DNA of 64,000 nucleotides. Source: Planctomycetota bacterium. Lineage in GTDB: Bacteria; Planctomycetota; UBA1135; GCA-002686595. The position numbers and the translations under genes are program-made. Within the stretch, counting starts at the first letter, position 1, and each line of letters starts with the position of its first letter. Below, piece by piece: positions 26,139 through 34,714 of this stretch. The notes under the pieces are model-generated. The model did no database searches, was not told the origin of the DNA, and saw only the letters and a list, made by a program, of their open reading frames with translations. The stretch is taken from NCBI GenBank assembly GCA_026692665.1, contig JAPLOF010000054.1:106735-170734 (forward strand), given 5' to 3'.

Positions 26139-26825
26139 CTACGGACACACAGGATCCCACTCGGCTCCGCCACACGGCGATTCGCGGGTCGAAATGAGGC
26201 CGCCCTTCGTCCACCCGAGAGAGAGCAACCAGGAGTTCGGGCGCGGCAGCGGTCGATCCGCGCGTGGCGCGCGATCGGCCCAGCCCTCGAACCACGGACC
26301 GGACGAGTACGCGTCGATCCCGAGGATCCGCGCCCCGTGCTTGCGCGCGTTCTGCAGGGCGTAGACCAGAACCTGGCGCACCTCGCGCGGCGTCTTCAGT
26401 ACGCGAGAGTGGTAGCGGTCGTGAATCACGCGGCCGCGGCGTTCCCAAGCCCGGTTGAGGGCCTTCGCAAGTCGCACGAGCAGCCCTTTCATGCCGCGGC
26501 CGAGCGCGCATTCATCCTCGGCCTCGACGACGAAGTGCAGATGCGTCGATTGGATGGAGTACTCGACGACCCGAAACCCGAACCGGTCCGCGCCGGCGGC
26601 GAGCGTGTCGCGGAGCAGCGTGAGCGTGCGGTCGCGGCGGAGGTTCGGCAGCCCTTCGACGAGCCTCGTCGTCACGAAGACGGGCGTGTGACGCGTCACG
26701 CGGGCACGCGCCGAGTGCGCGACGAGCGCGCGCTGGCCAGCGGGCTTTCGTCCGGCTCCATCCCGCTGGCCTCCCCGCCGGAAGAGCGCGAGTTGTTCCA
26801 CCCTGTCCCTTTGACTGCGACGCAT
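26139..26825 (-). CDS. Y1/HUH transposase, REP-associated (RAYT) type
   Basis: The 228-residue protein belongs to the single-tyrosine HUH transposase superfamily (IS200/TnpA_REP). Visible signatures are VFVTTRLVEGLPNLRR (first strand), the paired histidines of the metal site in QSTHLHFVVEAED, the helix LLVRLAKALNRAWERRGRVI, and the catalytic tyrosine region RQVLVYALQNARKHG. Such enzymes nick and rejoin single-stranded DNA at hairpins; domesticated RAYTs act on REP palindromes. No accessory TnpB gene is nearby. The ribosome binding site is unusually strong (next entry), and an imperfect palindrome lies 48 bases upstream of the start. Confidence 0.88.
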   Translation of the reverse strand: MRRSQRDRVEQLALFRRGGQRDGAGRKPAGQRALVAHSARARVTRHTPVFVTTRLVEGLPNLRRDRTLTLLRDTLAAGADRFGFRVVEYSIQSTHLHFVVEAEDECALGRGMKGLLVRLAKALNRAWERRGRVIHDRYHSRVLKTPREVRQVLVYALQNARKHGARILGIDAYSSGPWFEGWADRAPRADRPLPRPNSWLLSLGWTKGGLISTRESPCGGAEWDPVCP

Positions 26826-26826
26826 T

Positions 26827-26836
26827 GATCACCTCC
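26827..26836 (-). promoter_or_regulatory. Extended Shine-Dalgarno sequence of the Y1 transposase
   Basis: The minus strand reads GGAGGTGATC directly before AATG, a ten-base match to the complement of the standard 16S rRNA 3' end. GGAGG lies six bases before the ATG and decides the start at 26825. Most other genes here have weak or partial sites. Confidence 0.85.
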
Positions 26837-26872
26837 ATTCCATGGACGAACGGCGCGCGCCGAAGTCGTCGC

Positions 26873-26905
26873 GAATCTCGAAGAAACGCACGTTTCCTCG
26901 CATTC
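26873..26905. repeat. Imperfect palindrome upstream of the Y1 transposase (REP-like candidate)
   Basis: GAAACG and CGTTTC form a perfect core around CA, with flanking complementary pieces (CGA/TCG and GAAT/ATTC) separated by small mismatches. RAYT transposases are known to act on short extragenic palindromes near their own gene. No second copy was found by eye in this window, so the link is inference. Confidence 0.35.
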
Positions 26906-27300
26906 TGGCCGGGCTTCGGACTTTGATTCGGCGCACATCGAACCCGGCCTCGGAGCGCTGCCCCTGAACGTCGCCACGCACGGCCGCGTCCGTCACGCGG
27001 ACGGTACGAGGGATGTCACTTGGGGCATGGTGCGCGGGAGAGGCTCGCGCAGACGCGGTCTCCGACTCGAGCGCATGGCGGGCGAGCGCGTCTCGTCGCT
27101 CACGCCGTGAAGGTCGCCCAGACCGGGATCATGATCGATCGCGCGAGCGCTACCGTCTGCGCGACCCGGCCAAGAGATGCCGACGTCGGTCGCGGTGACG
27201 GCTCACCCCACGCGCTGTCCCGGGGCACGCACCGACGGCGACCGTGTGGAGCACAGCGCCTCCTGGCACCACGTCATCCGCGCTCATGAATCATCCGGGC

Positions 27301-28998
27301 TCAGGGCGACCAAGGTGCCTCGAGGCCGTTCGTGAGGTTGAACGCCGCCGGCGTGCAGAACGCCGCGGGATTCCGGTACCAGACCTGGTAGGTCCGCGTG
27401 ACGCCCGCGCTCGCCGGCACCTGGCCCTGGATCGAGATCGGGACTCCACCGGCGCCCGGGTACAGGGACGTTCCACCCGACGCCGCGCGGATCCCGAGCC
27501 GCACGATCGTCCCGTCGAGACAGGCCAATCCGTCGCCGAAGGCCGCGCCCAGCCCGCCGTTCCTGCGACCCGTGCCCTGCGCGTAGAGGCAGGTCGTATC
27601 CGGCATCGCGAGCGCCCTCAGACGGAACGAGTCGGCGGCGACGCTCGCGACTCCCTCGCTCTCGAGCCGCGCGCCGCCCGGCTGCGCCGAGTTCGGGCAC
27701 CCGTTCCCGGGGAAACCCGCGTTGCACGGGCATGCGCTCGCGCTGCCGTCACCGGCGCAGTAGACCTGCGTCGGCGTACGCGGCACCCGGTAGGCGACGA
27801 TGCCCGATCCGCGCGCCACGAGCAGCGTCCCGTCCTGCGCCAGGATGGGCCCCCCGTAGGCGACGTCGCTCACCACGGTCGACCACAGCGTGGCGAGCTC
27901 GCGGTCGAACGCGAAGAGCCGCCCGAAGGATGCGAACCCGCCGTTCGACACGTACACGCGACCGAGCGCGTCGACGGTCAGTCGGAAATCCCCGTACGAA
28001 CCCTGCACCGGGATCGGCGCGCTCTGCGCCAGGACCGCGCCCGACTGCGCGTCGAGACGCCGCACCACGAATCCCGCGGCCACGTGGTAGACGCTGCCGT
28101 CGGGCCCGACCGCGTAGCGCAGGTTCACGGAACCCGCTGCGGCCGTAGGCGTCGTCCAGCGCGTCGAGAACCCCGCACCTTCGTCGCGCAGGGCGACGAT
28201 CGATCCCGGCTGCGCCGACGTGTAGGCGGCGTACACCATGCCGCCCGGTCCGAGGAAGGGCGCGCTCCTCGTGAAGGCGCCCCCGAGCGGACCGCTCGAC
28301 GCGACGATCGCGCCCGTCGCGACATCGAGTTCCAGGATCTCGGCGCCCGCGCCGGAGGACTGGTGCGCGTAAATCGAGTTCCCGCGGAGCGCCACGCCCT
28401 GACCGCCGACTCCCGAGCCGGGCCGGACCGTGGTCCACGCCGTGGTGCCGTCGCTGGCGCGCACGCGATGGATCGAGCTCTCGGTATCGACGATCAGGTC
28501 GCCCTCGGGCGTGAAGACCGCGTCCTCCCAGTAGTCGATCGCGAAGGAGTCGGCGGAGATCCAAGTCTCGACGCCGGTCGCGATGTCGAAGCCGCGGATC
28601 CTGGCCCCGCGCGAGGCGTAGAGCCGGCCGTGGTCGGCACCCAGGCAACGGCCGGCGCCCTGCGACGTGCCATCGAAGGGGAGCGCAACGGACCAGTTGA
28701 GCGCGCCGGTGCCGAGGTCGTGGCACTCGATGACGACGTGCGAGAAGCTGGTCGTCTGCACGAGGCCCACGCGCAACACGCGCGACCCCACGGCGAGCAA
28801 CGCATTCCCGGGCATCCCGAAGCTCGGCACGTCCCACAGCACGGTCGCGGTCGCGGGTCCGACCTCGGTCGACAGGCCGCTGTGGCCGTTGTCGCCACCG
28901 CCCGTGACCCAGTCGCCGGCGGTCGGAGCAGCCGCCCGCACGCCCTGGACGAGGATGAGGGCCTGGACGGAGAGGAGGAGCAGGAACCGGAGCTTCAT
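27301..28998 (-). CDS. Secreted PQQ-type beta-propeller protein with a C-terminal cysteine-rich module
   Basis: ATG 28998 gives a signal peptide (MKLRFLLLLSVQALILVQG...RAAAP) and 565 residues. The body consists of repeated propeller blades with motifs such as CHDLGTGALNWSV, GFDIATGVETW, RASDGTTAWTT and FAFDRELATLWST, which match PQQ/quinoprotein-like repeats. The last ~140 residues begin YCAGDGSASACPCNAGFPGN and GCPNS, then a beta-rich domain ending PAAFNLTNGLEAPWSP. I recall this C-terminal module on many secreted proteins of some deep-branching planctomycetes. It may mediate surface attachment or sorting; no catalytic residues for a dehydrogenase are evident. The track ORF to 30168 is a run-through. 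Confidence 0.75.
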   Translation of the reverse strand: MKLRFLLLLSVQALILVQGVRAAAPTAGDWVTGGGDNGHSGLSTEVGPATATVLWDVPSFGMPGNALLAVGSRVLRVGLVQTTSFSHVVIECHDLGTGALNWSVALPFDGTSQGAGRCLGADHGRLYASRGARIRGFDIATGVETWISADSFAIDYWEDAVFTPEGDLIVDTESSIHRVRASDGTTAWTTVRPGSGVGGQGVALRGNSIYAHQSSGAGAEILELDVATGAIVASSGPLGGAFTRSAPFLGPGGMVYAAYTSAQPGSIVALRDEGAGFSTRWTTPTAAAGSVNLRYAVGPDGSVYHVAAGFVVRRLDAQSGAVLAQSAPIPVQGSYGDFRLTVDALGRVYVSNGGFASFGRLFAFDRELATLWSTVVSDVAYGGPILAQDGTLLVARGSGIVAYRVPRTPTQVYCAGDGSASACPCNAGFPGNGCPNSAQPGGARLESEGVASVAADSFRLRALAMPDTTCLYAQGTGRRNGGLGAAFGDGLACLDGTIVRLGIRAASGGTSLYPGAGGVPISIQGQVPASAGVTRTYQVWYRNPAAFCTPAAFNLTNGLEAPWSP

Positions 28999-29139
28999 GG
29001 GTGGACCCGCCTGGGAACCGTGGAACGGACACGGACGGTAGTTGCGCGCGGCGCACAGGTCACTCCGGGCGCGCCCGCGATCGGCGATCGCGCGCACCGG
29101 AGCGGGCCCGCGCCGCGCCCCCGGATCGAGCTCCCCGTT

Positions 29140-30150
29140 ATGCTCCGCAGCGTGCTCGTTCCCGTGGATCCCGAACGCCCAGACCAGCGGGCAATCGAGC
29201 GTGCGGCGAGCGTGCTGCGCGCGGGCGGCCTCGTCGCGTTCCCCACCGAGACGGTCTACGGCCTGGGCGCGAACGCGCTGGATCCAGCGGCGATCGCGCG
29301 CATCTACGCCGCCAAGGGTCGTCCGACGACGAATCCGCTCATCGTCCACGTGGCGGACGCCACGGCCGCGCGCGAGCTCGTGGCCACGTGGCCCGCCGCG
29401 GCCGAGTCGCTGGCCCGCGCGTTCTGGCCCGGGCCGCTGACGCTCGTGCTGCCGAAGCGCGCTCTGGTCCCCGACGCCGCGACCGCGGGACTCCCGGCCG
29501 TCGGAGTGCGCGTTCCGGCGCACGCGGTCGCGCTGGCCCTGATCCGCGCCGCCGGCGTGCCGATCGCCGCGCCGAGCGCGAACCGCTCGACGGACCTCTC
29601 GCCGGTCAGCGCCGCGCACGTCGAACGATCCCTGGGCGACCGCGTCGACGTGATCCTCGACGGCGGACCGGCGCGCGTCGGCATCGAATCGACCGTCGTC
29701 GACCTGACGGGACCGCGTCCGCGCATCCTGCGTCCGGGCCTGGTGAGCGCGACGCGGATCGCCGCGATCGTGGGACCGCTCGCGGAGCCGCCGCGCGAGC
29801 TCGCGACGGACGCTCCGCGCCTCGCGCCGGGCCACATGGAGCGCCACTACGCGCCGCGCGCGCGGCTCGTCCTTGCGAACGCGGACGACGCCAGCGTGGT
29901 CGCGCTCGTCCGCGCGGCCCGTGCGCGCGGCGAGATCGTGGGCCTCGTCTCGCTCGGCGATCTCGAGCTGCCCGCCGACGTCGCCGCGCGCCTGCCGTGC
30001 GATCCGGCGCGGTGCGCGGCCGGGCTCTACGCGACGCTCCACGCATTCGACGACGAGGGCTGCGCGCTCGTCGTCTTCGAAGCGCCCCCGCTCGATCCCG
30101 CCTGGGACGCCGTGCGCGATCGGCTGACGCGCGCGTCGACTCCGCCCTGA
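29140..30150 (+). CDS. tsaC: L-threonylcarbamoyladenylate synthase, Sua5 type
   Basis: The enzyme makes threonylcarbamoyl-AMP from threonine, bicarbonate and ATP, the first step of t6A37 tRNA modification. ATG 29140 gives 336 residues. The YrdC domain shows GGLVAFPTETVYGLGANALD, IYAAKGRPTTNPLIVHV, FWPGPLTLVLPK and GVPIAAPSANRS. It continues with IESTVVDL and RPGLV and then a C-terminal Sua5 domain after MERHYAPRARL, so it is the long Sua5 form rather than the short YrdC/TsaC form. It stands alone between two minus-strand secreted-protein genes. Confidence 0.94.
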   Translation: MLRSVLVPVDPERPDQRAIERAASVLRAGGLVAFPTETVYGLGANALDPAAIARIYAAKGRPTTNPLIVHVADATAARELVATWPAAAESLARAFWPGPLTLVLPKRALVPDAATAGLPAVGVRVPAHAVALALIRAAGVPIAAPSANRSTDLSPVSAAHVERSLGDRVDVILDGGPARVGIESTVVDLTGPRPRILRPGLVSATRIAAIVGPLAEPPRELATDAPRLAPGHMERHYAPRARLVLANADDASVVALVRAARARGEIVGLVSLGDLELPADVAARLPCDPARCAAGLYATLHAFDDEGCALVVFEAPPLDPAWDAVRDRLTRASTPP

Positions 30151-30203
30151 GATCAACGGACCCTGCAATCAGCGGAGCCCGCGACAGGCAGACCCGGAAA
30201 CAG

Positions 30204-30232
30204 GCGGACCCGCCCTCCCGAGGCGGGTCCGC
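30204..30232. terminator. Bidirectional hairpin between convergent genes
   Basis: GCGGACCCGCC pairs perfectly with GGCGGGTCCGC (11 pairs) around CTCCCGA, placed between the sua5 stop (30150) and the end of the four-repeat protein gene (30257). The position between convergent genes fits a shared transcription terminator; there is no T-run. Confidence 0.75.
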
Positions 30233-30256
30233 ACACCGATCCAGACCCGCGAGCGA

Positions 30257-32593
30257 CTACGGGCAGCCGCTGGACAGGTCGACGTTCGCGTCACCACCGA
30301 TGTAGGCCGGCAGGTTCAGGCCATTCGTCGGTTGAGCCAGGCGGTCGAGGTTCAGCCAGCCGGACGCGCCGTAGTTCAGGTTCTTGCCGCTGGCGCCCAG
30401 GCCGACCTGGAACGCCGGTCCCTTCCTCGTCACCTGGTACAGGGCTCCCGCGAGGACGCCCTCGCCGACGAGGAAACCATCCGTCGCCTGGTAGTAGTGC
30501 CACGTCTGCGGGTCGATCGGCCCGCCGTTCGCGGCGTACTGCGACGGATAGAGCTCGAGATGCGGGCTGCCGCTCGGCGCGAAGCCCGTCTCGCCCAGGT
30601 CGAGGCGCGCCGTGAACACGAGGTCCACCGCGAAGCGCGCCATCGGCCGGCGCGGCGGGAACGCCGTGCCCACGAGACGCGCGTGACCGTCGTCGAACTC
30701 CTGGAAGCTGGCGCCGGGCGCGAGCTGGAAGTTCGGCCAGATGCCCGGCAGGTACAGCGCGTGACCGCCCGGCGTGTAGGTCGCCGACGTGTCGACACCG
30801 GCGCGCGTCGCGCAGTTCGAGCATTCGTCATTGAAGTCCAGGTTGAAGTCGCCGTGGAACGTGGCCGGGAAGGGCGCGCTGTTCTGCGGCTGCGACTGCG
30901 TCGTCAGCGACAGCCAGCCCGAGCCGCCGTAGTTCAGGTTCTTGCCGCTCGCGCCCAGGCCGACCTGGAACGCGGCCATGAAGCCGACGTACTGGACGTT
31001 CGCGCCCAGGAAGGCGCCCTGACCGATCAGCGTGCCGTTCGTCTGCGTGTAGTAGTGCCACGTGTTCGTGTCGACGGGACCGCCGCCGTTCTGCACGTAG
31101 GCGCTCGCGACGAGCTCCGTCTTCGGGCTCATCGGCGGCGGGTAGCCGAAGTCGGCCGGGTCGAGGCGGCCGGTGAACGTCGCCGAGACGAGGAAGCGCT
31201 GCGAGGCGTCGCTCGTGCGAGCCACGAGACCCGTCAGCACCGCGGTGCCGTTCGCCAGCTCCGTGAACTGGCCGCCCGGCTGGAACACGAAGTCCGTGCC
31301 GATCGCGGGCAGGTGCAGCGCGTGCCCGCCGTTCGAGCCGATCCCGCTCTGCGCGTCGGCTTTCGAGGCGCACAGGCTCTCGTCCCCGCCGAGGTCCAGG
31401 TTCACGTCCCCCACGAGCGCTTGCGGGTAGTTCGTGTTGGCCGGCGCCGCGAGGAGGGCCAGGTTCAGCCAGCCCGATCCGCCCCACGCCAGGTTCTTGC
31501 CATTCGCGCCGACGCCGACCTGCAGGGCCGGGCCCATGCGGGAGACCGAGTAGCGCACGCCCGTCAGGCCGCGCAGACCCGTGAGCGTCCCGCCGAACGT
31601 CTCGTAGTAGTACCAGTGATTCGGATCGACCGGCCCGCCGTTCGCGGCGTACACGGCGTCCTTGAGCTCGAGTTTCGGGCTGCCGGCCGGCGCGTAGCCG
31701 ACCTCGCCCGGGTTCGTGCGCGTGGACAGGTCGAGATCCACGAAGAACTGCTCGTTCGGCGTGCCCTGGCGCGCGATGACGCCGGTCAAGCGCGCGGAGC
31801 CGTCGGCCGTCTCCTCGAACTCGCCGCCCGCGACGAAGCGCCAGTCGGCACCGAGCGTGTCGAGGTAGAAGGCGTGGCCCGACAGGTGATCGGTGACCGC
31901 CGCGTCGGAGACCGCGTTCTCCGCGTGCGCGACGGACTTGCGCGCCAGGTCGAGGTTCGCGGTGGCGTCGATCGTCGCGGGGAGGGCCGGACCCAGCGTG
32001 GGCTGCGCGACCGTGGTGGCGCGCACGAGCCCCGTCACCCCCATCGCGGCGTTGCGCCCGTTCGCGCCGTCGCCGCATTGCGCGGGCCCGCGCTCGGCGA
32101 TCGAGAGCTTCGCACCGCGGTAGTCCCCGAGCCCGGTGAACGAGCCTTCGACGCGCGTCCAGTAGTGCCACTGGCTCGGATTCACGACGCCGCCGTTCGG
32201 CGTGTAGGCCTGCGGGCGCAGCTCGAGCAGCGGCGCACCCACGGGCGGGAAGTTCGGGCTCAGAGGTCCGACGAAGTCCTTCAACGCGAGGTTCGCGAGG
32301 AAGCGCTTCCTCGGATCGCTCATGCGCTCCAGTACTCCGATGAGACGCGCTTCGCCGCTCGGGAGCTCGACGAACTGGCCGCCGGTCGCGAAGACGAAGT
32401 CGTCTCCCAGACCGGGGAGCTCGAAGGCTCGGCCGCCCGGGAGGGTGGCGAGCACGGGGTCCGCGACCGGAGCCACGCCGACCGTGTGGTCGACCTGAGC
32501 GTTGGCGGAGGCGGCGAGGAAGACGAGGGCTGCGAACCCGCCCTGGAGCGGGAATCGCGCGGCCCGACGGGACGCGGTGCGGTGAAAGGACAT
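30257..32593 (-). CDS. Secreted protein of four tandem ~186-residue repeats
   Basis: The 778-residue protein has a signal peptide (through LAASANAQ) and then four repeats starting near residues 53, 239, 423 and 610. Each repeat runs from a GGHALYLPGI-type strand and a GGQFTELANGTAVLTG-type strand, through an F-x-x-R-L-D-P or equivalent segment and a PVDPNHWYYY-type motif. Repeats 2 to 4 close with GLGASGKNLNYGGSGWL or a close variant. Repeat 1 is the most divergent (GDGANGRNAAMGVTGLV). Repeats 3 and 4 are preceded by a cysteine. The composition (Gly, aromatic, beta-prone) suggests a beta-sandwich adhesin or surface-layer-like protein. I recognise no named family and no catalytic site. Confidence 0.8.
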   Translation of the reverse strand: MSFHRTASRRAARFPLQGGFAALVFLAASANAQVDHTVGVAPVADPVLATLPGGRAFELPGLGDDFVFATGGQFVELPSGEARLIGVLERMSDPRKRFLANLALKDFVGPLSPNFPPVGAPLLELRPQAYTPNGGVVNPSQWHYWTRVEGSFTGLGDYRGAKLSIAERGPAQCGDGANGRNAAMGVTGLVRATTVAQPTLGPALPATIDATANLDLARKSVAHAENAVSDAAVTDHLSGHAFYLDTLGADWRFVAGGEFEETADGSARLTGVIARQGTPNEQFFVDLDLSTRTNPGEVGYAPAGSPKLELKDAVYAANGGPVDPNHWYYYETFGGTLTGLRGLTGVRYSVSRMGPALQVGVGANGKNLAWGGSGWLNLALLAAPANTNYPQALVGDVNLDLGGDESLCASKADAQSGIGSNGGHALHLPAIGTDFVFQPGGQFTELANGTAVLTGLVARTSDASQRFLVSATFTGRLDPADFGYPPPMSPKTELVASAYVQNGGGPVDTNTWHYYTQTNGTLIGQGAFLGANVQYVGFMAAFQVGLGASGKNLNYGGSGWLSLTTQSQPQNSAPFPATFHGDFNLDFNDECSNCATRAGVDTSATYTPGGHALYLPGIWPNFQLAPGASFQEFDDGHARLVGTAFPPRRPMARFAVDLVFTARLDLGETGFAPSGSPHLELYPSQYAANGGPIDPQTWHYYQATDGFLVGEGVLAGALYQVTRKGPAFQVGLGASGKNLNYGASGWLNLDRLAQPTNGLNLPAYIGGDANVDLSSGCP

Positions 32594-32813
32594 GGCGGAC
32601 GATCCGGGAGTGAGAGAGGGCGGAACGCTGGGGCGTCCGTGCCGGCGGCCGGCACGCGACTCTTCTCCGGACGGGTCGATGGCGAGAACGGACGTCGAGC
32701 GGAATGCGTGCCGCTACGACTCGGACATCGAAACCTATCCCCGGTTCGGCGAGCGGGCGGGCGTGCTCGCCGAGCGCAGTCCGGATCGAGGTCGCCGGCG
32801 GCACGTTTTTCCG

Positions 32814-34688
32814 ATGGCCGCGTGCGCGACTCCGAAAACCGTTCCGTACGCTGCTCGCGAAGTGACGAGCGCGAGTCCCCCGCCGCCGACCCGAGGCCCC
32901 GTCCGCAGCGTTCGTCGCAGGGTGGCGCTCGCGCTCGCTCTCCTGACTTGCGCCGCGCTGGCTCTGCGCCTGACCGGCCTCTCCTTCTCGCTGCCGCACA
33001 GCTGGGAGCCGGACGGCCTGGTGTTCGTGCGCCAGGTCGAGCACCTCGAGCGCGCGACTCCCGATCCCGAGCGCGACCCGTTCTACGGCTACTACCCGCA
33101 CCTGATCTCGCGCCTCGTGACGTTGACGCCGCAACCGGCGGCCGCGCAAGCGGAGACCCTCGACGACCACCTGCGCGCCGCGTCGAGCGACCGGCTGCGC
33201 ATCCGGCGCGTGATCGCCGTGCTCTCGGCCCTGATCGTCCCCGGCACGTGGATCCTGGCGCGGATGTTCCTCCCCCGGGGGCCGGCGCTCTTCGCGGCGG
33301 CGCTGGCGGCGTTCAGCATGCTGCAGATCTGGTTCGCGCAGCAATCGAGACCGCACGCGGCGTCCGCCGTTTTCGCGTTGTTCGCGGTCGTCGGGGCGGT
33401 CTGGCTACGGCGCCGCGCGACCTTCGATACGTACGTGGTGGCGTTCCTGCTGGCGATCCTCGCCACGTGCTCCCTGCAGAGCGGGTTCGCGGTGCTGATC
33501 CCGCTGTGCGCCGCCCATGTCCTGCGCGAACGGGGTGGCACGCGACACGCGCACCTCTTCTTCGTCCTCGGACTCGCGGCGCTGGCCGTGTGCGTGTGGA
33601 TCTACTACCCGTTCCTGTTCGCCACCTCGCAGGGCCGCGACGCGGCAGCCCTCGACATCCAGGGCGAGAACATGAACCTCTCGGGGCACAAGGTCGTCCT
33701 CTCGGCGTTCAACGGCGGCGGCTTCCCGATCGTGCTGGGAGCGCTGTGGAACTACGAGCCGATCCTGACCCTCCTGTTGGGAGCCGCGGCGATCGCGCTC
33801 GCGATGCGACTGCGCGAGCGGCGCCAAGGGGGCACGCGAGTCCTCCCGCACCCGCCGGCGGGGTGGCGCGAACGCGTCGCCGGACAGGCGGACCTGCTCG
33901 TCGTGCTGTCGTACGTGGTGCCCTACACCCTCGTCATCGGGATGTACGAGCACACGTACCAGCGCTTCGTGATCCCCCTCCTGCCTTTCGCGGCGACCTT
34001 CGCCGCGTACGGGCTCTTCGCCCTGGGTGAGCGTCTCGGAGGGAATCGCGAACGTCTCACGAGCCTGCGGAGCGCCGCGGGACTGCTGGCCGTCGCGCTG
34101 GCCGGAGCCCAGGCCTTCGCGGCCGTCCGTCTGGTGACGATCCGTTGCGCGGAAGACACGTCGCAGCGCGCCGCGCGCTGGATCGAGGCTCATCTCGATC
34201 CGCGGCGCGATCGGCTCGTCCACAGCGCGAGCATCGACCTGCCGCTGTGCCGGACGCGCGCGGCACTCCTCGACGCGCCGCAGACGTTCGAGTCCCTGTT
34301 CCCGTGGGTCCTCTACCAGCGCCAGATCGCCGCGGACCGGCTGCCCGAGCCGACCTGGGACCTCCGCCCGCTCCGGATGAGCACGCCCGAGGCCCGCGAG
34401 CGCATCGTGCGCGACCCCCTGGACTACCTGCGCTCGACCGGGGCGCAGTACGCGGTGATCGAGGTCTTCGACGACGCCGTGCGGCAGTTCGCGGCGCCGA
34501 TCCACCTCGCGCTCGTGCAAGGGGCCCAGCGCGTCGCGCGCTTCTCGCCCATGGCGGTCGAGCCCGGCGACGACCGGCCCATGGCCTACCAGGACGATTA
34601 CTTCGACACGCGTGCCGTGTGGTGGTGGCGCGCGATCACGGGGCGTTCCATGGGCCCCGTCATCGAGATCTACCGGCTCGGACCCTGA
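32814..34688 (+). CDS. Polytopic glycosyltransferase-like membrane protein (GT39/ArnT type)
   Basis: I chose ATG 32814 (624 residues), because the track start at 32592 adds a 74-codon Arg-rich leader overlapping the start of the divergent gene. After a short cytoplasmic tail comes a membrane helix, then an extracytoplasmic loop with SFSLPHSWEPDGLVFVRQVE, where acidic residues sit as in lipid-phosphate sugar transferases. About ten more hydrophobic segments follow, then a C-terminal periplasmic domain (SIDLPLCRTRAALLDAPQTF and beyond). It probably transfers a sugar from a polyprenyl-phosphate donor to an envelope acceptor. Donor and acceptor are unknown. Confidence 0.7.
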   Translation: MAACATPKTVPYAAREVTSASPPPPTRGPVRSVRRRVALALALLTCAALALRLTGLSFSLPHSWEPDGLVFVRQVEHLERATPDPERDPFYGYYPHLISRLVTLTPQPAAAQAETLDDHLRAASSDRLRIRRVIAVLSALIVPGTWILARMFLPRGPALFAAALAAFSMLQIWFAQQSRPHAASAVFALFAVVGAVWLRRRATFDTYVVAFLLAILATCSLQSGFAVLIPLCAAHVLRERGGTRHAHLFFVLGLAALAVCVWIYYPFLFATSQGRDAAALDIQGENMNLSGHKVVLSAFNGGGFPIVLGALWNYEPILTLLLGAAAIALAMRLRERRQGGTRVLPHPPAGWRERVAGQADLLVVLSYVVPYTLVIGMYEHTYQRFVIPLLPFAATFAAYGLFALGERLGGNRERLTSLRSAAGLLAVALAGAQAFAAVRLVTIRCAEDTSQRAARWIEAHLDPRRDRLVHSASIDLPLCRTRAALLDAPQTFESLFPWVLYQRQIAADRLPEPTWDLRPLRMSTPEARERIVRDPLDYLRSTGAQYAVIEVFDDAVRQFAAPIHLALVQGAQRVARFSPMAVEPGDDRPMAYQDDYFDTRAVWWWRAITGRSMGPVIEIYRLGP

Positions 34689-34714
34689 ACCGGCCGTCCG
34701 TCGGCCCGAATCGG

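Larger units (their letters stand above)
26826..27300. other. Intergenic region between the Y1 transposase and a secreted beta-propeller gene
   Basis: I see no gene in these 475 bases; the short ORFs (27013-27198, 27020-27289) have Arg/Ser-rich products. The region holds the palindrome next to the transposase and is otherwise unremarkable. Confidence 0.4.

Noticed and set aside
30332-34030. 1232-codon plus-strand ORF
   Set aside because: It is antisense to the four-repeat secreted protein and then off-frame in the glycosyltransferase gene; its Val/Arg/Glu-rich product is a shadow.
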